Shown: in pieces, positions 6,303-12,958 of the stretch | Layout of the letters: each line of letters begins with the position of its first letter | How positions within the stretch are numbered: the stretch's first letter is position 1 | Assembly: GCA_015490315.1 (NCBI GenBank) | Contig: WFYB01000231.1 | Span: 1 to 17,743, forward strand | Length of the DNA stretch: 17,743 nt | From: Sulfurovum sp. | Lineage (GTDB): Bacteria; Campylobacterota; Campylobacteria; Campylobacterales; Sulfurovaceae | Direction: 5' to 3' | Program-made: the position numbers and the translations under genes | The notes under the pieces: model-generated | What the model was told of the DNA's origin: nothing | Databases searched by the model: none | What the model saw: only the letters and a program-made list of their open reading frames with translations

Positions 6303-7514
6303 TTATCGTTGTAGATACTCTTTTTCCAGTGCGATCTGGTCTTCATAGGTCTCACGCCGTCTGATCAACCGCTCCTTGCCCTCTTCGATCGCTACCTCAG
6401 CGGGCTTGGGACGGGTATTGTAGTTGCTTGCCATGGTAAAGCCATACGCTCCGGCAGAGTGCACCACGAGCAGATCATTATGCTTCAAAGGAGGCAGCGG
6501 CACATCCTTGCCGAAGAAATCACCGCTCTCACAGACAGGCCCTACCACATCTGCAGGACTCTTTTCACCTTCGACACCTACTGCTTCGATCTTGTGATAG
6601 GCATTGTATAGGCTTGGACGGATCAGATCGTTCATCCCGCCGTCAACGATCACAAACCGCTTCTCTCCATTTTGCTTCTCATAAAGCACACGGGTAAAAA
6701 AAGCGCCCGCATTGGCAACCATATAGCGCCCCGGCTCACACAGGATCGTCACATCCAGCCCCTTGGTCGCTTCGAAGATCGCTTCGGTATATGCCTCCGG
6801 AGCGATCGTCTTCTCATCGTCATAGACCACACCGATCCCGCCGCCCACATCAAAGAATTTGATATCGATATCAAGCGCACCAAGTGACCTGACCAGATCA
6901 GCGACGATTGCAGCAGCCTCTTTGATCGGCTCGAGATTTGTCAACTGAGAACCGATGTGAAAATGGATACCTACAGGATTGAGGTGCTCTGATTTTTTGG
7001 CATAGATATACATACGTTTTGCCATATCGATCTCGACACCGAACTTGTTTTCATGCAGTCCGGTAGAGATATAGGGATGGGTCTGCGGATCGATATTGGG
7101 GTTGACACGAATCGAGATACGCGCCTCTTTGCCAAGCTTTTTGGCGACCATCTCAACACGCTTCATCTCCGCTTCACTCTCGAGATTGAGCATCAGGATA
7201 TCACGCTGCAGCGCCTCTTCGATCTCGTCGTCACGCTTGCCAACTCCCGAGAAGATGATCTTGTACTTGTCTACCCCGGCATCAAGCGCACGTCTGACTT
7301 CACCGATACTCACACAGTCCGCACCCGCACCCAGCTTCGCCAGATGGGCGATTACCGAGAGGTTTGAGTTTGCTTTGACGGCATAGTTGATCAAAGATTT
7401 TTTCCCGGCGAACGCCTCTTTAAGGGCACTATACCTGTGGGTGATATAGTCAAAGTCATAGACATACAAAGGAGAATCATACTTCTCCACCAGTGCTTTA
7501 AAATCAATCTTCAT
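6303..7514 (-). CDS. lysA: Diaminopimelate decarboxylase
   Basis: PLP enzyme of the alanine-racemase fold that decarboxylates meso-diaminopimelate to lysine, the last step of lysine synthesis. Length 403 aa, normal. The PLP lysine is K47 in YAVKANSN; HFHIGSQ at 184-190, the phosphate-binding GGGIG at 224-228, EPGR at 260-263, the active-site C328 in CESGD, and SAGAYG at 353-358 are all present. The start ATG (7512-7514) is preceded by AAGGATAG. In C. jejuni lysA follows the lptG-type gene directly; here a roughly 6.4-kb island separates them, so lysA should depend on its own promoter, for which a candidate -10 lies about 65 bases upstream. It leads the lysA-pheA-hisC-77aa-dxs run. Confidence 0.97.
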   Translation of the reverse strand: MKIDFKALVEKYDSPLYVYDFDYITHRYSALKEAFAGKKSLINYAVKANSNLSVIAHLAKLGAGADCVSIGEVRRALDAGVDKYKIIFSGVGKRDDEIEEALQRDILMLNLESEAEMKRVEMVAKKLGKEARISIRVNPNIDPQTHPYISTGLHENKFGVEIDMAKRMYIYAKKSEHLNPVGIHFHIGSQLTNLEPIKEAAAIVADLVRSLGALDIDIKFFDVGGGIGVVYDDEKTIAPEAYTEAIFEATKGLDVTILCEPGRYMVANAGAFFTRVLYEKQNGEKRFVIVDGGMNDLIRPSLYNAYHKIEAVGVEGEKSPADVVGPVCESGDFFGKDVPLPPLKHNDLLVVHSAGAYGFTMASNYNTRPKPAEVAIEEGKERLIRRRETYEDQIALEKEYLQR

Positions 7515-7578
7515 TCGCTTCTATCCTTATCCAAAATGCCCTCTATGAGCCTCAGCGCAGTCTGTCTGTTTTAGGGTG

Positions 7579-7584
7579 ATTTTA
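7579..7584 (-). promoter_or_regulatory. Candidate -10 element for lysA
   Basis: Minus-strand TAAAAT within TATTTGGATAAAATCACC. The block TTTGGATA(A/T)AATC is shared with the rplY upstream region, which strengthens both. A leader of about 60 bases is predicted and no -35 is clear. It would give lysA and its downstream genes transcription independent of lptG. Confidence 0.55.
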
Positions 7585-7655
7585 TCCAAATATTGATTAA
7601 AAGGGGATAGATAGCGGCACAGATGTGGTTCATAAAGGTATAGATGGACATACCA

Positions 7656-7705
7656 CCCTTATACTACAGAATGCTATAGCTAATTTTCTTCACTATGTAT
7701 AAGGG
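7656..7705. repeat. 9-bp inverted repeat with 32-base spacer
   Basis: CCCTTATAC at 7656-7664 and GTATAAGGG at 7697-7705 are exact inverse complements. They could be an operator pair, a long-loop hairpin, or a trace of a lost element. No transposase or target duplication accompanies them. Confidence 0.4.
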
Positions 7706-7795
7706 GATTTTCTCTTGATTTGTAAAAGAAAAGAGGGCAAACTATGCAGGTGACTTTATGCGAATAGCATCTTATGTCCTGTGGTATTAAAACAG

Positions 7796-7936
7796 CTATT
7801 CATCCTCCTCTGCATTCTCTTCCTCCTCATCTCCACCATTCCAAAGACAGTTTTCATATCCATCTTCATCACCCTCTCCATCGCCAAATTCACCTTCACA
7901 GCCAAATTGTAAAACTTCCTGTACATATTCAATCAT
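7796..7936 (-). CDS. Small highly acidic protein of unknown function
   Basis: A 46-aa protein starting at the ATG at 7934-7936, which has AAGGA about seven bases upstream. A longer reading frame reaching 8008 lacks a ribosome site and would run through a hairpin, so it was not chosen. There are 19 Asp or Glu residues and no Lys, Arg or His, giving an extreme negative charge. Gly-Asp-Glu runs fill the middle and an EEEE/AEEDE tail ends it. Two cysteines (C13, C30) are present. It lies 104 bases downstream of the 105-aa Gly/Ala-rich gene on the same strand and is probably co-transcribed with it. The function is not recognised; an immunity-like or nucleic-acid-mimic role is only a guess. Confidence 0.6.
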   Translation of the reverse strand: MIEYVQEVLQFGCEGEFGDGEGDEDGYENCLWNGGDEEEENAEEDE

Positions 7937-7962
7937 AGTTAATCCTTTTTGTATCAAATACG

Positions 7963-7981
7963 CCTCTATCATACATAGAGG
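7963..7981 (-). promoter_or_regulatory. Hairpin between the 105-aa and 46-aa genes
   Basis: A perfect 7-bp stem, CCTCTAT and ATAGAGG, with a 5-base loop. A third copy of ATAGAGG follows at 7988-7994. It lies in the leader of the 46-aa gene and may act as a weak terminator or processing site. No T run follows it directly on the minus strand. Confidence 0.4.
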
Positions 7982-8040
7982 AGCACAATAGAGGCACATT
8001 AACCTCAAAGCATTTTCCCAATGTCAACAACTGCATACCA

Positions 8041-8358
8041 TCACCAGTCCAGCCATTTGCTGACACCATAGAGTATCCCACCGGCAATTGCTACAGGAGC
8101 TGCCGCAGTAATGATAGCACCGGCCGCCATACCGCCACCCACCACAGAACCAATGGTAGCCATACCAGAAGCTGTCGCTGCCCCTCCATAGAGACCGGAT
8201 GCGCCAGCCAAAGATGCGATTGATGCACCAGTTGTACCAGCAGTTGCAGACATAATGCCAGCGGCAGATGCTCCCATAACCGATGTTGCCGTAGTACCTG
8301 CTACTCCAGCAGTAGCCAATGTTGATCCAGTTCCGACGATAGTTGATGTTTTTGCCAT
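8041..8358 (-). CDS. Gly/Ala/Ser/Thr-rich, glycine-zipper-like small protein
   Basis: A 105-aa protein with almost no charged residues except K3 and the C-terminal KWLDW (K101, D104). It consists of small residues (Gly, Ala, Ser, Thr) with many G-x3-G or A-x3-G spacings. The stretch from about residue 68 to 98 is hydrophobic enough to insert into or pack on a membrane. No double-glycine leader or signal peptide is evident. AAAGGA lies before the ATG. GC is near that of the housekeeping genes, unlike the AT-rich operon across the divergent gap. I do not recognise the family; such proteins can be pore-forming peptides or conflict effectors, but that is inference. The acidic 46-aa gene follows on the same strand. 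Confidence 0.7.
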   Translation of the reverse strand: MAKTSTIVGTGSTLATAGVAGTTATSVMGASAAGIMSATAGTTGASIASLAGASGLYGGAATASGMATIGSVVGGGMAAGAIITAAAPVAIAGGILYGVSKWLDW

Positions 8359-8392
8359 AATGTGTCCTTTGTGTATGTTAAGGTAGTGTCGA

Positions 8393-8431
8393 ATGAGAGA
8401 CTGGATGTCTCATCAAAACCTCAGGTTTGAT
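8393..8431 (-). promoter_or_regulatory. Two adjacent hairpins in the leader of the 105-aa gene
   Basis: In transcript order: arms ATCAAACC and GGTTTTGAT around TGA (one bulged A; 8412-8431), then GAGAC and GTCTC around a 5-base loop (8396-8410). They fall at the start of the predicted transcript. A cis-regulatory leader is possible but no known riboswitch class was recognised. Confidence 0.35.
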
Positions 8432-8437
8432 AGTCGT

Positions 8438-8443
8438 ATTGTA
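8438..8443 (-). promoter_or_regulatory. Candidate -10 element for the 105-aa gene
   Basis: Minus-strand TACAAT in TTGCTTACAATACG. It would start transcription just before the paired hairpins and give a leader of about 70 bases. The -35 is not clear. Confidence 0.35.
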
Positions 8444-8538
8444 AGCAATTAATTTCCCATATTTTGTCCAGAATAAAAAACTTTTTATCATGCATTAATT
8501 TCGCAAACTGTACAATGCAATACAAACTTAAAGTTTTC

Positions 8539-8557
8539 ATAGACAAAATATGTCTAT
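8539..8557. promoter_or_regulatory. Operator-like dyad upstream of the ankyrin operon
   Basis: A perfect 7-bp inverted repeat, ATAGACA and TGTCTAT, with a 5-base AT spacer. It lies 45 bases before the start of the first operon gene, next to possible -10 elements TATTAT (8567-8572) and TACAAT (8511-8516). The operon ends with a WYL regulator, so autoregulation at this dyad is a reasonable inference. Confidence 0.5.
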
Positions 8558-8566
8558 TTGATGATC

Positions 8567-8572
8567 TATTAT
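8567..8572 (+). promoter_or_regulatory. Candidate -10 element for the four-gene island operon
   Basis: TATTAT, about 30 bases before the start codon of the ankyrin gene and just downstream of the 7-bp dyad. The AT-rich context makes this a weak call; TACAAT at 8511-8516 is an alternative. Confidence 0.3.
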
Positions 8573-8602
8573 TTTAAAAATTTTTAATATGGGGTAAAAA
8601 CA

Positions 8603-10729
8603 ATGAAAAACATTATTCCAACAAAGAAGCTTGAGCAGGCTTTGCGTTATAAAGATGACTCAAAATTAAGAAAACTAATTCGGCAAGGATATGATATTTC
8701 GGAAATTGATTTAACTAAAGTTTTTAGATTGAAAAATGATATTATTCTTACTCTCATAAAACATAATAAACATATTAATATTACAGATAATAAGGGATAT
8801 ACACCTTTGTTGTTGTCTATTATAAAAAGGGATGAACGAATAGTAGAGGAATTGTTAAAGAAAGGAGCCAATGTTAATTTTGAGGGAAAAGTAGATATGT
8901 TTATAGGTGATATAACCCCTTTTTCACTTTTGTTGTTTACGAAAGAAAACATACAAATAATCAAATTACTTATTGAATATGGTGCTGATCTTAAATATGA
9001 CAATATAGGATGGAGAGCATTTAAAAAAGCTATTTTAGATAATGATGAAGAGGTTTATAAAATCTTAATTGATTGTCAAGTACACATGGGGAAGAGTCTT
9101 GATTTGAGTGCTCATATCTTATTCCATGCTGTTTACAATAACAATTTTGCATTGCTAAAAAGAGTGATCGAAAAATATGAAATTGCTGATGTAAATTATA
9201 CACATTATAAATTTGGAAGAACTCTGCTTCCTATAGCTGTAGCCAATGAGTCTTATGATATGGTGAAATTCTTAATAAAGCATGGTATTGATATTAATCA
9301 AGAGTTCATTGATGGTACAAACAGTCTGATGATAGCCGTAAACTATATGTTGGACGAAGAAAAAACAAAAGATAATGAAAAAATTATTCGATTACTCATT
9401 GATAGCGATATTGATATTAATAAAGAGACTGACAGAGGGTTTACTGCATTAATGGTTGCAAGTAAAGATAAACATTCTACAAAAAATTTAGAGATATTAT
9501 TGAATAACGGTGCGAATATAAATCATCAAAATAAAGATGGTCTTACGGCTTTAATCTCTTCTATAAAAGAGAGAAATTTTAAAGTGATAAAAATACTTAT
9601 AGAAAAAGGTGCGGACGTGAATATACCTGATCATCAAGGAATAACTCCTCTAATGTTGGCTAGTTGGCAAAATGATATTGATATATTAAAACTATTAAGT
9701 GCAGCAGGTGCAGATAATGAAATGAAAGATAATGATGGCTATACTGCATATGATTATATGCATTTACATCTTAGCCAAAAAAATAATATTCTTGAAGTAT
9801 ACAAAAAGGAAAATGATTTTCAGAATATCAATAACAAAATTTCTGCAATCGATACAAATCATGGAATAGATAATGAAAAGTTTAAACAATGGTTAGAGAA
9901 AAGCAATCAAGTACATAATCCTAAAAAACTTTCTAAATTGTTACATAAATTTAGCAATGACAGGAGACTAAAATACACAAATCATCCTTGGACAGATACT
10001 ACATATAGAAGTTTTTATAAAGATATAGAAGAGGGATGGAGTGAGATAAAAGATGAAATAAAAGTATTGTCTGAAAATCTCTATAAAGAGATAAACAAAT
10101 TTCTATTTGAAACTGGTACAGACGAAGTTGTCGGTTTTTCATCAAATAGAATAAAACAACAATTAGAATCTGGCAAGACAAAGCCCGACCAAATCAAAGA
10201 ACTTAGTTACTTGATAGACACTTTTAAGCAAAGTATTCTTATAAAAAATGATGAGGATTTGAGTTTGCTTGATTTGTTTGGTAGAGTATTAGAAAGATTG
10301 CCTGAGGATATAAATATCGACTTGGAGGATATAGAAGATTTTAAGGGGAGGTTTTACACTAATGTAAAACAACTTGAAAGTGCAATTGAAATAATTCTAA
10401 AGGATATTTATAAAATTGATAGCAATGCAAACATAAAAATTAGCATTATTTCAAGTGAAGAAATGGTTGACTTAAAAATAATACATAAAAATTCAAGTTA
10501 TCAAGAAAGTTCTGAAGTATTAAAAAACACTATTGGAAAAACCGGTAATTTTACAAGCATATATGAAAATTTAAGATCAGTTTGTGACTGGGAGGTAGAA
10601 ACAACTTGCTCGGACGGTGCAAAGGTTATTCATTATTTATATTTGCAACGGAATGGGGAACCCTATATAGAGTCATCAAATTCAAATGATACAAGCAACT
10701 TTACACATACACTTAGAATTTATAAATGA
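8603..10729 (+). CDS. Ankyrin-repeat protein with GHKL-ATPase-like C-terminal region
   Basis: A 708-aa soluble protein. About nine to eleven ankyrin repeats fill residues 5-405; the best copies read GYTPLLLSII...LLKKGANVN (65-92), GFTALMVAS...LLNNGANIN (279-307), GLTALISSI...LIEKGADVN (313-340) and GITPLMLAS...LLSAAGAD (346-371). A middle helical region follows (420-570). The last 130 residues resemble the end of a histidine-kinase ATPase fold: a helix (588-602), the strands IKISIISS and MVDLKIIHK, then KTGNFTSIYENLRSVCDWEVE. The G1-box Asp-x-Gly is missing, so ATP binding is doubtful. Ankyrin repeats suggest a sensing or scaffolding role. It is the first of four overlapping genes; its TGA overlaps the next ATG as ATGA. 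Very AT-rich (one sampled line is 20 percent GC), pointing to transfer. The ribosome site (GGGG) is weak. Confidence 0.85.
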   Translation: MKNIIPTKKLEQALRYKDDSKLRKLIRQGYDISEIDLTKVFRLKNDIILTLIKHNKHINITDNKGYTPLLLSIIKRDERIVEELLKKGANVNFEGKVDMFIGDITPFSLLLFTKENIQIIKLLIEYGADLKYDNIGWRAFKKAILDNDEEVYKILIDCQVHMGKSLDLSAHILFHAVYNNNFALLKRVIEKYEIADVNYTHYKFGRTLLPIAVANESYDMVKFLIKHGIDINQEFIDGTNSLMIAVNYMLDEEKTKDNEKIIRLLIDSDIDINKETDRGFTALMVASKDKHSTKNLEILLNNGANINHQNKDGLTALISSIKERNFKVIKILIEKGADVNIPDHQGITPLMLASWQNDIDILKLLSAAGADNEMKDNDGYTAYDYMHLHLSQKNNILEVYKKENDFQNINNKISAIDTNHGIDNEKFKQWLEKSNQVHNPKKLSKLLHKFSNDRRLKYTNHPWTDTTYRSFYKDIEEGWSEIKDEIKVLSENLYKEINKFLFETGTDEVVGFSSNRIKQQLESGKTKPDQIKELSYLIDTFKQSILIKNDEDLSLLDLFGRVLERLPEDINIDLEDIEDFKGRFYTNVKQLESAIEIILKDIYKIDSNANIKISIISSEEMVDLKIIHKNSSYQESSEVLKNTIGKTGNFTSIYENLRSVCDWEVETTCSDGAKVIHYLYLQRNGEPYIESSNSNDTSNFTHTLRIYK

Positions 10730-11376
10730 GAAAAATATTATTACTTGAAAATAAAGATAGTAGACAAAAGGGCTTTCATAATAAGTTAAAAAAATACCCA
10801 TCCTTAAACAATATTTTAGGCGATGAAAATTGTAATAGTTTACTTGACCAGTTTTTAGAAAAACAATCAATCTTTGATGATTACGATACAATTATCATCC
10901 ATGAAAGTATTTATTATGATGAAAAAAGAGAAGAACTTTTTTGCACTCTTACGGATTTCTGTAGAGAAAAAAATCTTGTAAAGTTCTCTGGAAATAATAG
11001 AGCATTTTCACTTGAAAGTGATAAGTTATTGCAATTGAGTTCAAAATTGTTATATGAAAATATAGAAGTTTTTTTAGAGGCATATCAAGAGAATAATTCA
11101 CATATACTTATGTTGGCACTAGGTAAACGGTGGTATCTCAATATATTTTTAAATAGTTTAGAAAAATTAAATCTATTTTTAGAGAATAACAAAAAAGAAA
11201 AAATGCAAAAATCAATATTTAGTTCAAAATCTGGACTTACAAAAATAAAGGAGGTAAGTCCTGAAAACTATTCATTTTTGTTTCAAGAAATCAACTCTAA
11301 TCAAATAACAAAAGAACAAATGGAAAGTATTGTAAATAGACTTAAAAAACTTATTCAGGATAAAACAAATGAATAG
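10726..11376 (+). CDS. Receiver-like (pseudo-receiver) protein of unknown function
   Basis: A 216-aa soluble protein with no family I can name. The N-terminal part has a Rossmann-like rhythm: strand RKILLLEN (2-9), helix, strand YDTIIIHES (53-61), helix, strand NLVKFSGN (83-90). This resembles a receiver domain, but the acidic pair after strand 1 is EN and the phospho-acceptor after strand 3 is HES, so it cannot be phosphorylated in the usual way. The C-terminal half (100-216) is mostly helical and lysine-rich. It starts within the ATGA overlap with the ankyrin gene, without a visible ribosome site, so it is likely translated by reinitiation. It overlaps the receiver-HEPN gene by 8 bases. It probably works with both neighbours as a relay or adaptor; that is inference. 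Confidence 0.75.
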   Translation: MRKILLLENKDSRQKGFHNKLKKYPSLNNILGDENCNSLLDQFLEKQSIFDDYDTIIIHESIYYDEKREELFCTLTDFCREKNLVKFSGNNRAFSLESDKLLQLSSKLLYENIEVFLEAYQENNSHILMLALGKRWYLNIFLNSLEKLNLFLENNKKEKMQKSIFSSKSGLTKIKEVSPENYSFLFQEINSNQITKEQMESIVNRLKKLIQDKTNE

Positions 11377-12958
11377 TCCTATGCTGATACAATATAATAA
11401 TACTTCAAATAGTATAAAAGATGAATTTTTAGCTGAAAACATCATAGAGTTCAATTATACAAATGATGAGAAAATAGATGAGTATATTTCAAAAAAAATA
11501 ATACCGAAAATAAAAGAGCAAGAGGTTGATGCTGTTTTTATCAAAGATTCTCTTTCGGATAACTATCTTGAACTATATGGGCTTATTGTGGCATATCATA
11601 TTCGCCTAAGTTTAGAATTGGGTGATAAAAGATTTATGCCAATTGTGATTTTGAGTGATATAGATGGATATACATTAAATAAACTCTCATCTTTAGCAAG
11701 AATCCTTTTTACAAAAAGTATCTATCTTATTTCAAATACCAAAGAAGGTATGAAAAATCTTAAAGCACAAGTGTTAACACCATTAACTAAGGAGACATAT
11801 CGTAAGGACTTCTTAGACTTAATCAATATTCAATCACCAGAAAATTCAACCAATCATAGTATCGCCAACGAATGGGCAATCTATCGATGGGCAGAGTTTT
11901 TGAAAGTCGATAGTGAAGCAATACGACGAAATAATGAAAAAGTAGCTTCAATGCTCTATTTTAAATATCTTCTTGCCAAAAACCCTAATGAAACATCAAA
12001 AGCGTTAGGCTATAAAAGACCCCAAAAAAGTGAAAAAATTCTCTACATTGATGATGAGTGCAAGAATGGATGGAGTGATATTTTTAAAAAATACTTTTCT
12101 ATCAACAAAGAGATAAATTTCCGTGCTTTTGGTAAAGATTTTAGAAAAAGTAATAAATTTTCAATTATCAGTCAAGCAATCCAGCAATGTGAAGAATATA
12201 ACCCTGATGTAGTACTATTGGATTTGAGATTGACAAGCAGAGACCACGAAGAGGAAAGGAAGATTGAAGAGTTTACAGGCATTGAAGTTTTAAAACATAT
12301 TAAAAAACTCAACCCAGGCATACAAGTCATTATGTTTACAGCAACAAGCAAGAGCCTTATACTGGAACGCCTTTATAAATATGGAGCCTTAGGCTATATC
12401 AAAAAAGAGCATCCTGAAGATAAAAATAGCAATACTAAAGAAAATATAAACAAATTGAGTGAGTTGATAGACGAAGGGCTGGAGAGAGAGTATTTGAAAA
12501 AGGTTTGGTCGATCACTCAAAAACTACAAAAACTAACAATTTTTCAAGAAGAAGATTTTAAAGATTTAGAATTTGAAATAAATTCCATATTTGAAATACT
12601 TGATAGTAATATGCAAAAACGATACACCTATGCAATGCTCTCTATTTTTCAAGCTTTAGAGATTGTAAACAATTACTATATTGATGACAGTACAAAAAAG
12701 TGGAGAGATGGATACACTGGTGTAGAAATAAAAAGAGACGGATACACCAAGCAAAAAATAAATGCCGTACTTAAAAGATTAGATTTATTTGGTAAGTTTA
12801 ATAATGAGATAGAGACTATATCTAAAATGAGGAAAAGTGCCATACATCCCCCTGAAAATAGAGACTATGATAAACCAACAAAAGATAACATAGTTAATTG
12901 GTTCACAATGCTTCAAAATATCTTAGAAAAGGTAGCAGATGACGAATCAAACAGTTAG
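11369..12958 (+). CDS. Response-regulator receiver protein with C-terminal HEPN-like domain
   Basis: A 529-aa protein. Residues 1-150 form an alpha/beta region (strands DAVFIKD, MPIVILSD, SIYLIS) that looks like a degenerate receiver. A canonical receiver follows at about 222-350: acidic pair D228-D229 in LYIDDE, phospho-acceptor D285 in VVLLDLRL, T324 in IMFTAT and K345 in GYIKK. A helical segment (365-525) follows, with R488-K-S-A-I-H493 near its end, which fits the R-x4-6-H signature of HEPN ribonucleases. No DNA-binding output domain is seen. A repeated RDGYT occurs at 446-450 and 456-460. AGGA lies upstream of the ATG. The gene overlaps those on both sides. I infer a phosphorylation- or partner-controlled RNase effector; the HEPN call rests on motif and helical context only. 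Confidence 0.85.
   Translation: MNSPMLIQYNNTSNSIKDEFLAENIIEFNYTNDEKIDEYISKKIIPKIKEQEVDAVFIKDSLSDNYLELYGLIVAYHIRLSLELGDKRFMPIVILSDIDGYTLNKLSSLARILFTKSIYLISNTKEGMKNLKAQVLTPLTKETYRKDFLDLINIQSPENSTNHSIANEWAIYRWAEFLKVDSEAIRRNNEKVASMLYFKYLLAKNPNETSKALGYKRPQKSEKILYIDDECKNGWSDIFKKYFSINKEINFRAFGKDFRKSNKFSIISQAIQQCEEYNPDVVLLDLRLTSRDHEEERKIEEFTGIEVLKHIKKLNPGIQVIMFTATSKSLILERLYKYGALGYIKKEHPEDKNSNTKENINKLSELIDEGLEREYLKKVWSITQKLQKLTIFQEEDFKDLEFEINSIFEILDSNMQKRYTYAMLSIFQALEIVNNYYIDDSTKKWRDGYTGVEIKRDGYTKQKINAVLKRLDLFGKFNNEIETISKMRKSAIHPPENRDYDKPTKDNIVNWFTMLQNILEKVADDESNS

Larger units (their letters stand above)
7515..7795. other. Intergenic region between lysA and the island
   Basis: 281 bases without a convincing gene. 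It holds the candidate lysA promoter near 7579-7584, the 8-bp palindrome GCTATAGC at 7673-7680, and a 9-bp inverted repeat (CCCTTATAC at 7656-7664 and GTATAAGGG at 7697-7705). The left junction of the island probably lies here or slightly further right. Confidence 0.5.
8359..8602. other. Divergent intergenic region of the island
   Basis: 244 bases between the minus-strand 105-aa gene and plus-strand ankyrin gene, with no gene of its own. It holds two small hairpins in the leader of the 105-aa gene, candidate -10 elements in both directions and a perfect 7-bp dyad near the ankyrin gene. GC falls sharply from left to right across it. Confidence 0.7.

Noticed and set aside
7656..7705. Insertion sequence bounded by the 9-bp inverted repeat
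   Set aside because: Only 32 bases lie between the arms, with no transposase and no target duplication.
7937..8008. Longer 70-aa version of the acidic protein
   Set aside because: The upstream start has no ribosome site and the extension runs through a hairpin; the ATG at 7936 has a good AAGGA.
8041..8358. Classical double-glycine bacteriocin precursor
   Set aside because: There is no leader with a GG cleavage site and no adjacent peptidase or ABC exporter gene.
8647..9003. 118-aa minus-strand frame opposite the ankyrin gene
   Set aside because: It mirrors low-complexity AT-rich coding sequence of the ankyrin repeats and has no supporting signals.
9930..10000. Phospho-accepting H-box in the ankyrin protein (His residues near 448-461)
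   Set aside because: The surrounding residues do not match the H-box consensus and the ATPase-like region lacks its G1 box, so calling a working histidine kinase is not justified.
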